64,000 nucleotides of DNA from CAMCHP01 sp036835325. GTDB lineage: Bacteria > Bacteroidota > Bacteroidia > Flavobacteriales_D > Sanyastnellaceae. Positions 1 through 9,189 of the stretch are shown here, in pieces (position 1 is the stretch's first letter; each line of letters begins with the position of its first letter). The position numbers and the translations under genes were made by a program. Below the pieces are notes generated by a model, which saw nothing but the letters and a program-made list of their open reading frames with translations, had not been told where the DNA came from and made no database searches. The stretch spans positions 1 to 64,000 of the forward strand of contig DAITMF010000002.1 in NCBI GenBank assembly GCA_036835325.1, read 5' to 3'.

Positions 1-37
1 CCAACAAAACGTTACTCCCCCAAAAAATTGTTGGTCA

Positions 38-871
38 CTACTCCGCCGGGATGTACTCAAACTTACGAATCACGATCTCGTGCTCCTGAAAGTCAGTAGG
101 GGCAATGTTGATGTGGGGGAGAATCCAGTAGTTGATGCGCGCATTGGTGTACTCGTCAGGCGCCGGAATCACAATGGGCTGTGAGGCCTGTCCGTTCTCG
201 TACTTGATGCGCGGCGGGTTGTCGAGGTCAAATGACCATGAGGCGATTTCTTTGCTGTCGTCAACCACATCGCCCGCATACGATTTCCAGGTGATCAAGG
301 TGTCGGTCCAGTTGAAGAGGTGGGTACTCACACCCACCAAGGCGTTGTTGTCGACCGTGGCTTCGTGGGTGCGCTCAGGGTAGTACGGACCAAAACTTAC
401 CGGCTGCACAGAGTAGTGCAAGGTGCCGGCATTGGGGTCGCCCCACTTCGCAAATTCAATGTCAACCTCTGAGTTGGCTTGCTCAAAAAACGATTCGTTG
501 CTCCATGTAAACAAACCAATCACGGTGTTTTCGGGAATGTTCACCAAATCGCCCTGCAAGGTGAAGATGTAGGTTCCGTAGCCCAGAACCTCATGGGTAA
601 TCACCTCGCTCGCAAACCAAATGCCGTTTTGGTTCGATATGCGCATGTGAAGGTAGCCGTTGTGGTCAACAAACACATCTTCGTAACGGCGCGAGAAGAA
701 GTTCGGACCGGGTCCCATTTGGAAGGTGGCGTGCTTTACATCCCACGTGTACCCTGAGAAGTACACAACGTCGCCTTGACGACCGAGGACGTCTTCCGGG
801 TCAGATTGTTTGCATCCGGTGAGCATCCATCCAATCAAAAACAAAAACGAAAGGTGGGTAAGCAATTTCAT
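38..871 (-). CDS. GH16-type beta-glucanase lipoprotein
   Basis: This 277-residue protein probably cleaves beta-1,3 or mixed beta-glucans as an endo-hydrolase at the cell surface. It starts with a lipoprotein signal (lipobox LTGC, Cys about residue 20). The GH16 active-site signature is visible as SEVDIEF, with E135, D137 and E139 in the ExDxE spacing. Length fits a single GH16 catalytic domain with no binding module. It is the last gene of a nine-gene same-strand operon, 8 nt after the GH3 gene, so endo- and exo-acting enzymes are made together. The GH16 fold call is good; the exact substrate (laminarin, lichenin or another beta-glucan or galactan) is inferred from context only. Confidence 0.82.
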   Translation of the reverse strand: MKLLTHLSFLFLIGWMLTGCKQSDPEDVLGRQGDVVYFSGYTWDVKHATFQMGPGPNFFSRRYEDVFVDHNGYLHMRISNQNGIWFASEVITHEVLGYGTYIFTLQGDLVNIPENTVIGLFTWSNESFFEQANSEVDIEFAKWGDPNAGTLHYSVQPVSFGPYYPERTHEATVDNNALVGVSTHLFNWTDTLITWKSYAGDVVDDSKEIASWSFDLDNPPRIKYENGQASQPIVIPAPDEYTNARINYWILPHINIAPTDFQEHEIVIRKFEYIPAE

Positions 872-879
872 AAAGCGAA

Positions 880-3195
880 TTATTTCACAGTGAGGTAAAC
901 AGAGTCACGGAGGGCACCAATGCGCACGTCGTACCAACCGTTTTCAAGGGTAGGCGTGCGGTCAATGCCGATGAAGCTCAGGTCGGTGGCCTTCACTTCG
1001 AAAGCAAACGTTTCGGTCGCAGAAGCTTCGATCAAGCGCTTTTCGAATGCACGAAGACGTTCATACGACGGTGTAACGCTGGCATAACGGTCGCTGAAGT
1101 AGCACTGCACCACTTCTTTTCCGGCGAAGCCGCCGGTGTTTGCAACGTTCACATTTACGGTAAGCGCTTGGTCAGCGGCCAGGGTGTCGTGCGACAGTGT
1201 CAAATTGCTGTATGCGTAGGTGGTGTACGACAATCCGTAACCGAAGTGCCATTGCGGATTGAAGGCCTCCATGCCGAATTTCGTATCGAGACGTTCGGTG
1301 TGCTTGTGATCGTAGGTGAAGAGGTCGCCTTCGTAGCGCGGGTAGGTGAAGGGGAGTCGTCCGCTTGGGTTGGTCACTCCGTGGAGGATGTCAACCAAGG
1401 CCGCCGGACCAAAATCTCCGGGTAAGCCGGTGTACACGACGGCCGCAGCACGGTCAATGAAATCGCTCACGATGCGTGGACGGTTCAGGGTCAACACCAC
1501 AACAACGGGCTTGCCGGTGCTGAGCACGGCTTCGGCCAATTGGCGCTGGGCAGGAGGGAGCTGCAAGCTGTGAATGTCGCCCGGCTTCTCAGTCGAGGGC
1601 GATTCAGCGAGACAAAGCACCACAACGTCGCTGCCCTTGGCCAAGCGCTCGGCTTCGAAGCGGGTTTGCATCGGTGGCAAGGGGCAATCTTCTTCGTAGC
1701 CTACAGCGGCGAAGTGTGTGATTTGTCCACTGTGCTTTTCACGCAACACATCGAGGATGGTTTGTTGACGGGCTTCGTTCCATGCGGTGTCGACGCCTTG
1801 CCAGGTGCGCGACCAGGCACCATTGATGACATTGATGTTGTCAGCGCCGGGTCCGGTGACAAAGATTCGACTGCGTGAATTGAGCGGCAAAATGCCGTCG
1901 TTTTTCAGCAATACAATCGCTTCATCGGCCGCTGCGCGTGCAGCAGATTGAAAACGCTCGCCGTTGAATTCAGGGTAGTCTTGGATGGATGGCGGAAGCG
2001 GGTTGTCAAACAAGCCGAGTTCAAACTTCACGCGCAAAATGCGGCGCACCGATTCGTCGAGCCGGGCTTCGCTGATGCTGCCTTCTTCTACGAGTTCAAG
2101 CAGAAGGTCGCTAAACATGTAATCGTTGGGTACCATGCTCATGTCAATGCCCGCCTCGATGGCCATGCGCACGGCATCTTTCATCGTGGGCGCCACTTTG
2201 TGGATGTTGTTGAGCTTCATGATGTCTTCCCAGTCGGTCACGGCGAGTCCGTCAAACTTGAGCTCGTTGCGCAGCAAGTCGGTCAGAATGCGCTTGTCGG
2301 CGTGGACGGGTACGCCGTTCAGCTCACCGCTGTTGATCATGACCGTGGCCGCTCCGGCGTCAATGGCTGCTTTGAAGCTGGGCAGGAAGTACTCGCGCAA
2401 TTGCCGCTCAGCGATGTACACAGGGGTGCGGTCTTTGCCGGTGCGCGGTGCGCTGTAGCCCAGGAAGTGTTTCATGCAGGCCGCCACGCGGGTGGGGTCG
2501 CTGAGTGAGTCGCCTTGGTAGCCGCGTATGCACGCTTCGCCCATCGTTTTGCACAGCAGTACATCTTCGCCATAGGTCTCGAAAAAGCGGCTCCAGCGCG
2601 GGTCGCGAGCGAGGTCGAGCACGGGCGAGAAGTTCCACGGTATGCCCGAGGCGCGCACTTCATACGCAGTGGCTTCGGCAGCGGCCTCTACGAGAGCAGG
2701 ATTCCACGTTGCGGCTTGTGCAAGCTGCTGCGGGAAGAGGGTAGAACCCATGGTGTAGTTGGCGCCGTGAATGGCATCGATGCCGTAGAGTACCGGTATT
2801 TTCAGTCGCGTTTCTTCAGTGGCCATGCGCTGAATGCCGCCAATGAGTTCGTGCCATTGCTCACGCGGGTAGGCGTGGCCTCCGCAGTTCAGAATCGAAC
2901 CAACGGCATACTCCACAATGGCTTTGCGCAGCTTCGCGGTATCAAGGCGGTGCGGTTCTTCGAGCGCATAAATGCCCCCTACGCCCACCACGTCGAGGTT
3001 GAGCTGGGTCATTTGCCCCACCTTTTCTTTGACGGTCATCTCACCAATCAGCCGTTCAATTTCAGCGTCGTAGCGGCCTGTTGTGGTGTTTTCTTTTTTG
3101 GGGATGGATGAATCACTTTGGCACCCTGCGGTGAGCAGTGCGAGAAAAAGCGGCAGGAGGTAGGCGCAGCGGTACATACGGTTAACGAAAATCAT
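880..3195 (-). CDS. GH3 beta-glucosidase lipoprotein
   Basis: A glycoside hydrolase family 3 exo-acting enzyme, likely releasing glucose from beta-gluco-oligosaccharides. About 771 residues, normal for a GH3 with the (alpha/beta)8 barrel, the alpha/beta sandwich and a C-terminal fibronectin-III-like domain. The catalytic nucleophile is expected to be D321 in the motif AVTDWEDI. I chose the ATG at 3193-3195 because it overlaps the upstream stop as ATGA and gives a lipoprotein signal with lipobox LTAGC; the next ATG (3175-3177) is nearly as good. A longer in-frame start at 3270 would run 79 nt into the previous gene and hide the signal. A GGATGGATG motif lies in the codons just after the lipid-anchor Cys. 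Confidence 0.9.
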   Translation of the reverse strand: MIFVNRMYRCAYLLPLFLALLTAGCQSDSSIPKKENTTTGRYDAEIERLIGEMTVKEKVGQMTQLNLDVVGVGGIYALEEPHRLDTAKLRKAIVEYAVGSILNCGGHAYPREQWHELIGGIQRMATEETRLKIPVLYGIDAIHGANYTMGSTLFPQQLAQAATWNPALVEAAAEATAYEVRASGIPWNFSPVLDLARDPRWSRFFETYGEDVLLCKTMGEACIRGYQGDSLSDPTRVAACMKHFLGYSAPRTGKDRTPVYIAERQLREYFLPSFKAAIDAGAATVMINSGELNGVPVHADKRILTDLLRNELKFDGLAVTDWEDIMKLNNIHKVAPTMKDAVRMAIEAGIDMSMVPNDYMFSDLLLELVEEGSISEARLDESVRRILRVKFELGLFDNPLPPSIQDYPEFNGERFQSAARAAADEAIVLLKNDGILPLNSRSRIFVTGPGADNINVINGAWSRTWQGVDTAWNEARQQTILDVLREKHSGQITHFAAVGYEEDCPLPPMQTRFEAERLAKGSDVVVLCLAESPSTEKPGDIHSLQLPPAQRQLAEAVLSTGKPVVVVLTLNRPRIVSDFIDRAAAVVYTGLPGDFGPAALVDILHGVTNPSGRLPFTYPRYEGDLFTYDHKHTERLDTKFGMEAFNPQWHFGYGLSYTTYAYSNLTLSHDTLAADQALTVNVNVANTGGFAGKEVVQCYFSDRYASVTPSYERLRAFEKRLIEASATETFAFEVKATDLSFIGIDRTPTLENGWYDVRIGALRDSVYLTVK

Positions 3196-4430
3196 GGATG
3201 GGTTGGCAAAATGAAGCTCCCCCAGAGGGATGGGTTTTGGTGGAAGCCGTCGCTGAACGGGCTGTTCCAACGGTCTTGACGGATGCGCACGCCCTCGGCA
3301 CTGCCGATGTCAACGGCACATTCGAAGCCGTAGGCAGCATCGGCCATTGGGGGAGTTGCACGCAGGCCTTCCCAAGGAATGGTGGCGCGTAAGACGTATC
3401 CGTTTGCGGTGGTTTCGGTGGTAACGGTGGAGCCGGAGATGCTCGACTTCGTGCGCCAGTCGTACACAAGCGGTTCACCGCCTGCGCGGATGCCGATGTG
3501 GCGATCAGACATCAGCAAGAATCGGCGCAAGGGGTCGGCCTCCGGATTGGTGGCAAAGGCCAACTCAATGCAGTCGCCGTTCCAAATGTCGGCACCGTCG
3601 TGCGGATTGATGAGCGGACTGTCATCAACCACCACAGCGGTGATGAAGAGCTTTTCTTCGTCGTACGAAAGGGTGATGCGGTGGTCGCCCACTTCCAAGG
3701 GGCCATCGCTCATGATGGGGCCCACTTCTTTGATGGGCAGGGTTTGCGGACGCGAAGCAACGAAGTTGAATGATTTACGGCGGGCCTTGTCGTAGTCGAT
3801 GATGCGGATTTCGTCGATCATGACCTCTCCGGCTGCTTCGAATTGGATCACGAACTGCTTTACAATGGTGGCGTCAAAATCGTTTTCACGCAGATCGAAG
3901 CTGTTCATTGGCACGATGACCTGCGTCCATCCGGTGTCGGAAATCACACCCCCTTGAATGCAGGCGGGGAATACTCCGGCGTAGGCCTGCGCGCCGCTGT
4001 AGTCTTCCAAAGCGACGGCCCAGGGCAGGCTTTTGATGGCTCCGGCGGGCGATTTGGCGTAGAACGAGATGGCCGATTCGTTGAGAATGGCGCTGAGGTC
4101 TTTGCTGGCCCATCCATCCCAGCCGAAGCCCATGCCGGTCCAGTCGCAGCCATCGCCTTGGCGGTTCCACTTGAAGTAGAGGCCTGAAGTGCCATCCTTT
4201 CCGAACTCTTTTCCGTTCTTGACTTGGAGGCACTGGGGGAATTCGCTGTGCCAGTTTTCACTGCTCAGCGCATCGTTGAAGATGTTCACTGAGTACACGT
4301 TTCCGACGGAGGCTTCGGTGACCGGAGCTGCGGCCTCGGCATAGAGTGTAGCTTCGCTGAAGCTCACGCATCCGCCGAAGGCGAAAACGCCCAGCAAGGC
4401 AAACGCCCAAGCAGTATTCGTATTCGCCAT
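3192..4430 (-). CDS. Surface lipoprotein with CBM9-like sugar-binding domain
   Basis: A 412-residue exported lipoprotein without obvious catalytic residues, probably binding glucan at the surface. The start ATG (4428-4430) overlaps the upstream stop as ATGA and gives a signal ending in FGGC; the 67-residue upstream extension in the open frame is not credible. The N-terminal half (with GLYFKWNRQGDGCDWTGMGF) looks like a galactose-binding/ExoP-type beta-sandwich. The C-terminal half (NGDCIELAF, then YGFECAVDIG and RQDRWNS) looks like the family 9 carbohydrate-binding fold. It sits between a second lipoprotein and the GH3 enzyme, a place often filled by surface glycan-binding proteins in polysaccharide loci. 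Binding specificity is unknown. Confidence 0.72.
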   Translation of the reverse strand: MANTNTAWAFALLGVFAFGGCVSFSEATLYAEAAAPVTEASVGNVYSVNIFNDALSSENWHSEFPQCLQVKNGKEFGKDGTSGLYFKWNRQGDGCDWTGMGFGWDGWASKDLSAILNESAISFYAKSPAGAIKSLPWAVALEDYSGAQAYAGVFPACIQGGVISDTGWTQVIVPMNSFDLRENDFDATIVKQFVIQFEAAGEVMIDEIRIIDYDKARRKSFNFVASRPQTLPIKEVGPIMSDGPLEVGDHRITLSYDEEKLFITAVVVDDSPLINPHDGADIWNGDCIELAFATNPEADPLRRFLLMSDRHIGIRAGGEPLVYDWRTKSSISGSTVTTETTANGYVLRATIPWEGLRATPPMADAAYGFECAVDIGSAEGVRIRQDRWNSPFSDGFHQNPSLWGSFILPTHP

Positions 4431-5449
4431 CACGGTTGAAGCGGTGCGTTTTCGGTGAAGATGAGGTAGTCGATGTAGTTCTGCGAGTAGCCGGTCACGG
4501 GGTTCGCCAAGAAAAGTACCGACACCTGAATGAGCTTGTGCGGCTCGTAGATGCCGTTGCCGAGTGCCGGTGAAGGCTGACCGTTCACAAGGGTAGGGAT
4601 GTCGCTGTATCGGCGTGAGATCAGGTGCCAACCGGCTGAGAGTCCGGTGACTTCGATGGAATACATGTCTTCACCGGCTTCATACGTACCGTTCATGTTG
4701 TCGTCTTCACGGAACTGGATGAGCGTGATGGCATTGCTGATGCCTGCGGGGTTGTAGAGGAGTGTATTGAAGTACACATTGCCCGGATTTGAAGAAAGGG
4801 GGAAGGTGGCCTCGTCTCCGTAGGCTGCACCGGGTATGTCGAACAAACCAATAAGGTAGTCCCAGTTCACCTCCCCGCCCATGTCGTAGTAGCGGCTGCC
4901 TTGTCCGGCCGCTTCGGTATCGGTCACCACAAAGCTCATGTTGGCACCGCTTTGCACGAAGGTGTTCCACTCAGCGGGGAAACCGTCTTCGAAATCGGCG
5001 AGCAGAAGGCCGTTGTTGACTTTTGCTGCTTCGATGGTGATGGTTTCGGTAAAGCTTACCTCTTCACCGACAATGGTGAGGGTGGCTGTGCAGTTCTCAG
5101 CGCGGAACATTGGCAAGTTTGTTGTAGAACCGTTCCAACGGGCGTTGCTTCCGGTGAGTTCGTTTGAGAAGCCGCTGATGATGCGTTGAGCGCCCGATTC
5201 TTCACCGGTGATGGTGACCGTCCAGTTCACTTGCTTTGAAAACAGTGCAGTGAAAACGACGCTTCCGCCTTCGGCGAAGTTGACGTTGTTGGTGTTTACA
5301 GCAAACGGAGTCAGTACCGAAAATTCACCGAAGATGTCAACGAGCGACGGACCGTCGAACTGGTCGTCTTTTGCGCATCCGGCGAAGCCGAGAACCAAAA
5401 CAAGGGTAGCAAATACCGCTAGGATGGAGGTGTGAATTCGTGATTTCAT
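4430..5449 (-). CDS. Putative surface glycan-binding lipoprotein
   Basis: A 339-residue lipoprotein with signal ending FAGC. The residues after the anchor Cys (AKDDQFD) are acidic with a lysine, in keeping with the lipoprotein export signal that sends Bacteroidota lipoproteins to the outer face. The N-terminal third looks like an Ig/PKD-like beta domain (VVFTALFSKQVNWTVTITG); the rest, beginning NNGLLLADFEDGFP, looks like a jelly-roll of the carbohydrate-binding type. No catalytic motif is visible. It is 12 nt after the beta-barrel gene and overlaps the next lipoprotein. I infer the role of a SusE/SGBP analogue from domain type and place; no ligand can be read from the sequence. Confidence 0.65.
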   Translation of the reverse strand: MKSRIHTSILAVFATLVLVLGFAGCAKDDQFDGPSLVDIFGEFSVLTPFAVNTNNVNFAEGGSVVFTALFSKQVNWTVTITGEESGAQRIISGFSNELTGSNARWNGSTTNLPMFRAENCTATLTIVGEEVSFTETITIEAAKVNNGLLLADFEDGFPAEWNTFVQSGANMSFVVTDTEAAGQGSRYYDMGGEVNWDYLIGLFDIPGAAYGDEATFPLSSNPGNVYFNTLLYNPAGISNAITLIQFREDDNMNGTYEAGEDMYSIEVTGLSAGWHLISRRYSDIPTLVNGQPSPALGNGIYEPHKLIQVSVLFLANPVTGYSQNYIDYLIFTENAPLQP

Positions 5450-5461
5450 GGCTGCAAGCGA

Positions 5462-7186
5462 TTAAAACTTCATGACGTAAAGAAAGGCGAGCTGATCGAT
5501 GGTGTAGTTCGGTATAAGGCCGCCCGCGTTGTTGGTGCTGTTGTACCGGTTCCACTGCACCGACAGGTGGTCGGTATCAGAGAAGGTGTAACGCAACCCC
5601 AAAGCGAGCATGGTTTCAGAGCCATCGACTTCGTACTCATTGAAGAATACAATCTCATCGAAGGCTGCCCGAAGTGGGAGGTAATCAAAACCGCCATATT
5701 GGAGGTCTTGGTAGCCCAACACGGCCGATAGTTTGCGTGCAAATTCAACTTCGAGGCCAAGGTTGAGCACTTGCGAATTGAGGTCAACGGCACGCACACC
5801 TTCTTCGCCATCGCGTGAGGTTTGGTCGTTGCGGTAGGCGGCATCAACCACGATTTTCTTCTCGTAATCGGCGAAGAAACGGTTCACGTGGATGCGGGTT
5901 TCGGCCTCGAGGCGGGTAAACTGCTTCGAAAGCAAGGTGCCTTGTCCGCGCAGTTCACTGAATCCAGCGTAGCGCAGAGCCACTTGGTAGCGTTCGGCAT
6001 CGTCGTTGCGTCCGGCTTCGACGATGAAGCCCGATCGGTTGGGCGTCGCATCACCGTAGGGCGTGATGTTGTCGTAGCGCGGGTCAAACGCTTGGAGGTT
6101 GCTGCTGAGTTGAAGGTTGTACAGGTCGGTTTCGCGGAGGAGGTCGTATAGGGTGAACGGCCGCAGTACTTGTTCGTTGGTGATGCGCTGGTATGCGGCC
6201 GGAATGGCACCAAAATTGATGCGTTTACTTTGGGCTCCCGGACTGCGGAAGTCGGCTTCGACGTTGCGCAAAGTGAGCTTTGCGTAGCTTTCAAGCGGAC
6301 GGTAGTGCAGGTTCACCGAAACATCGCTGAAGCCACCTGAAAGTTCAGGAGCGATGTCAGAGCCCTCGTAAAACTGCTTGCTTTGGCCCACTTCTGCGCG
6401 TGCGTCGAGTTTGATTTTCTCGTTTCCGTAGTTGAAGGCTGCCAAACCGGTAATGACCGGGTTGCGGAAGAAGACAGTGCTTCGGCTCGTGCCCGCCCAG
6501 TCGTAGAGGTTCACATAATTCGCTGCGAAGGTGAGGTGTTTGCTCTGGAGGATTTCGACGCTGAGTGCGCTGAACAAACGCTCGCTCACCCCACCAAAAT
6601 TGGTGCGGTTTACGCGGCTTGTAAAGAGGTTAAAGTTCATGCCGTCGACGTACCGCTTGAAGGTCAAGCCGAAGTCAACGGCTGCACCTTGCTGTCGCCA
6701 AGAGTTTTGGAAGTCGTAGAAGTTATCATAGTTGACAACATCCATGTACTGTTGCAGTGCGGCGGTGCGGCCGAAGCTCAACTCTTCGTCGTCGTTGTAC
6801 AAGGTAAACGGCGTGAGTTTGTAGTTGAAGTCGCCCAGCTGGTAACGAATTTTCTTGTTCACCACTCCGCGGATGTAAAGCTGACGGACGTCGAATGTGG
6901 TGCCGCCTCCCCAAAAGCCACCGAAGTCGTTGCGCACGCGCAGCATGCCGAAGACCTCCATGGCGTCGTTCGGACGAACCACAAGGCCCAGGTCAACCAG
7001 TGTATGGCCCGATGACAGGCGAGATGCTGTAACGGTATCGGGCACTGCGGTTTCTTGGTCCATGCGATCGCCGTACAGGAGACCACGCGCTGATCCGGTC
7101 AAGGTGAATTTCTTTGGCTGCGGCGTTTGGCTAAAGCCGATGGCCGGAGCAAGGAACAAAAGTGTATATGTAACGAAGTGCTTCAT
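5462..7186 (-). CDS. Outer-membrane beta-barrel protein (porin-like), 574 aa
   Basis: A cleavable signal peptide (MKHFVTYTLLFLAPAIGFSQ) is followed by a sequence almost wholly of alternating amphipathic beta-strands with aromatic girdle residues. It ends in LAFLYVMKF, a terminal Phe typical of barrels inserted by BamA. There is no plug domain or TonB box, so it is not SusC-like. It lies 11 nt downstream of a second, longer barrel gene and next to the sugar symporter. I infer a passive pore for oligosaccharides or monosaccharides; a structural or docking barrel cannot be excluded. Confidence 0.65.
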   Translation of the reverse strand: MKHFVTYTLLFLAPAIGFSQTPQPKKFTLTGSARGLLYGDRMDQETAVPDTVTASRLSSGHTLVDLGLVVRPNDAMEVFGMLRVRNDFGGFWGGGTTFDVRQLYIRGVVNKKIRYQLGDFNYKLTPFTLYNDDEELSFGRTAALQQYMDVVNYDNFYDFQNSWRQQGAAVDFGLTFKRYVDGMNFNLFTSRVNRTNFGGVSERLFSALSVEILQSKHLTFAANYVNLYDWAGTSRSTVFFRNPVITGLAAFNYGNEKIKLDARAEVGQSKQFYEGSDIAPELSGGFSDVSVNLHYRPLESYAKLTLRNVEADFRSPGAQSKRINFGAIPAAYQRITNEQVLRPFTLYDLLRETDLYNLQLSSNLQAFDPRYDNITPYGDATPNRSGFIVEAGRNDDAERYQVALRYAGFSELRGQGTLLSKQFTRLEAETRIHVNRFFADYEKKIVVDAAYRNDQTSRDGEEGVRAVDLNSQVLNLGLEVEFARKLSAVLGYQDLQYGGFDYLPLRAAFDEIVFFNEYEVDGSETMLALGLRYTFSDTDHLSVQWNRYNSTNNAGGLIPNYTIDQLAFLYVMKF

Positions 7187-7197
7187 GGCGTGGAGGG

Positions 7198-9189
7198 TCA
7201 GAAGGAAGTTTTGATTTCGAGCACGGTTTCGGTGCCGTTGAACCGGTCATCGGCGAAGCTGCGGTCTTCGAAGTCAAACCAGCGGTGGCGCAGGTAGAGG
7301 CGAGAATTGCGGCCCAAACTGATGTCGATACCCATGCCCAAACCGCGGCCGGTTTGGTTACGCGGACGGCGGCTGACTTCGTCGATGTCGGTAAGGAAGT
7401 TGGCAATTGAACGCTCGTAGCCGAGGTAGCTGCTGAGGTTCACGTTATCGGTGAGGCAGTAGTAGAGCTCGAGTTCAGACGAATAGCTGCGCAGGTAGGC
7501 CTCTTCGGTGGTGACAATGAGGGGCGTCCAGAACTGCTGTACCGATTGGTATTGGCCGAGGAAGAAACCATACAATTCGCGGTTGAACAAGCGGGTTTTG
7601 TACTTGAGCTGAGTTTCGAGTGTGCTGAAGTACTTTTTGTTCACGGCCACACCGCTGCTGTCGTCTGACAGGTTGATGGTTTGGAAGGTATCGCGGAAGA
7701 TCACCGAGTAGCGGTTGTATGGCCCAACGTTTTGTGGGAAGAGGAAGCGCCAAAAGCGCGACCGGGTAAGGCGGTTTACCGGATTTCCGTAGCTGATTTG
7801 GTTGGCGCGGGCTTCGATTTCTCCGGCTCCGCCGATGCCAATGGCACCGTGAAGGTTGCCCAGTTCAAATGAAGCGTTCAGGTTCACGCCTTGCCGGTTG
7901 TTGGTCATCATGCCCAGAGGGACGACCGCACTGCCGGTCGGTTGGAGAATGGTGTTTGAGCCTACTTGTCCGGCAGGGATGTCATTTACAATGTACTCAC
8001 TCACCGACGAGTTGATGAACGTTGACACGTTGTTCACGATGCTTTGGTCGATGCGGAAAGCATGCAGTTCAAATTGCACACGGTTGGCAATTTTCGGTGA
8101 AAGGAGTTTACCTGAGAAGAGTTCTTCCCATCCGTCATTGTGTTCAGGACTTTCGTAGCGACCGGTTCCAGCTTCTACGTGCATTCGGAAGTCGCCGAGG
8201 TTCACCCGAAATTCTCCGGTAATGATGTTAAAGCCCACGCGCTCAATGGCCAAACTATCGGCCCAAGTGCCTGAGTTGAAGGTGTTGATGGCAATGAACT
8301 GCTTGCGATCAAAGTCTTTTTTGACCTTTCCACCGTAGCTCAAGTTCGGGGTTGTCAAGAAACCGCCATTGATTTCAGATTTACCGTACATGGCGCTGAA
8401 GCTCAGGTCGTGCGGCAATTGCACGCCTTCGAGAATGATGCCGGTGAAGGCGCGGTTGCCCCATCGGGTATCTTGCGAAATTTCGCCTTGGTTGAAGTAC
8501 TGGCTGTACCGGTCGTGTGTGCCGCGTTCAACGGGATCCCACGGGTTGCGCTCAAACAAGCTGAAGCGGTTGTAGCCTTGGAATGACCCAAAGGTTAAAT
8601 CGCTGAGTGCATGCCAGTGAATGCCTCCTGCTTTCACGTTGAATACCCCAAAATCGGTTTCGTAGGCCCCGTAGAGGTTGATTCCCAGGTTGAGGATCAA
8701 GGTAGGGGCCAAACGAGCCTCGCCCAAAGGCGATTGATTCGATGGAAGGAGGGAGTCAGCGACTTGGCCGCTGTAGGCTTGGCCGATGTTTCCATCCATA
8801 AATTGAAAGGCAAAAACGTCGAATCCCCAGGCGGCTTTTTCGGATGGACGACCCGCTACGTTGATCAAGAAGCTCGGTAGTTGCTGGTCGTCGCCAATGA
8901 ACAGGTTGTGGGCAAGGGAAGTATCGGCAATGATGGGATTCAACACGTACGGCGTCTTCATGTGGGTATGTGTACCAAAGAAGCGGTAAAAGCCTGACAG
9001 ACTTACTTTTTTGAGTCCTACCGGCTCCTCACGGGGGAAAAGACCCATGTTGAAGCTGCCCACACCGCCCGAATCGGGTAGGGAGGTTGGCACCGGAGGC
9101 CCCATCGGCATCGGCGATTGTGCATGTACCGCAATGAATCCGGCGAAGCCGATGGCCAACACAAGCAGGACATGGAGAATGTGTTTCAT
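7198..9189 (-). CDS. Outer-membrane beta-barrel protein (porin-like), 663 aa
   Basis: The signal peptide ends AVHAQ, then follows a Pro-rich linker (PMPMGPPVPTSLPDSGG) and a long series of predicted beta-strands. The end is TVLEIKTSF, again a C-terminal Phe. No TonB box or plug is seen. Its start codon overlaps the stop of the sodium/solute symporter gene as ATGA, so the two are likely translationally coupled, which points to one uptake route across both membranes. It is not obviously a recent copy of the neighbouring 574-residue barrel. Function as a sugar-permeable pore is inferred. Confidence 0.65.
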   Translation of the reverse strand: MKHILHVLLVLAIGFAGFIAVHAQSPMPMGPPVPTSLPDSGGVGSFNMGLFPREEPVGLKKVSLSGFYRFFGTHTHMKTPYVLNPIIADTSLAHNLFIGDDQQLPSFLINVAGRPSEKAAWGFDVFAFQFMDGNIGQAYSGQVADSLLPSNQSPLGEARLAPTLILNLGINLYGAYETDFGVFNVKAGGIHWHALSDLTFGSFQGYNRFSLFERNPWDPVERGTHDRYSQYFNQGEISQDTRWGNRAFTGIILEGVQLPHDLSFSAMYGKSEINGGFLTTPNLSYGGKVKKDFDRKQFIAINTFNSGTWADSLAIERVGFNIITGEFRVNLGDFRMHVEAGTGRYESPEHNDGWEELFSGKLLSPKIANRVQFELHAFRIDQSIVNNVSTFINSSVSEYIVNDIPAGQVGSNTILQPTGSAVVPLGMMTNNRQGVNLNASFELGNLHGAIGIGGAGEIEARANQISYGNPVNRLTRSRFWRFLFPQNVGPYNRYSVIFRDTFQTINLSDDSSGVAVNKKYFSTLETQLKYKTRLFNRELYGFFLGQYQSVQQFWTPLIVTTEEAYLRSYSSELELYYCLTDNVNLSSYLGYERSIANFLTDIDEVSRRPRNQTGRGLGMGIDISLGRNSRLYLRHRWFDFEDRSFADDRFNGTETVLEIKTSF

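Noticed and set aside
1..34. Inverted repeat CCAACAA...TTGTTGG after the GH16 gene as a terminator
   Set aside because: The stem is only 7 bp with a 20-nt loop and the T-run is inside the loop region; too weak to call.
4428..4631. Longer N-terminus for the CBM9-like lipoprotein
   Set aside because: The extra 67 residues overlap the upstream gene and hide a clear lipoprotein signal.
5462..9189. SusC-type TonB receptor
   Set aside because: No plug domain, TonB box or carboxypeptidase-like N-terminal domain, and the proteins are far shorter than the usual 1000 residues.
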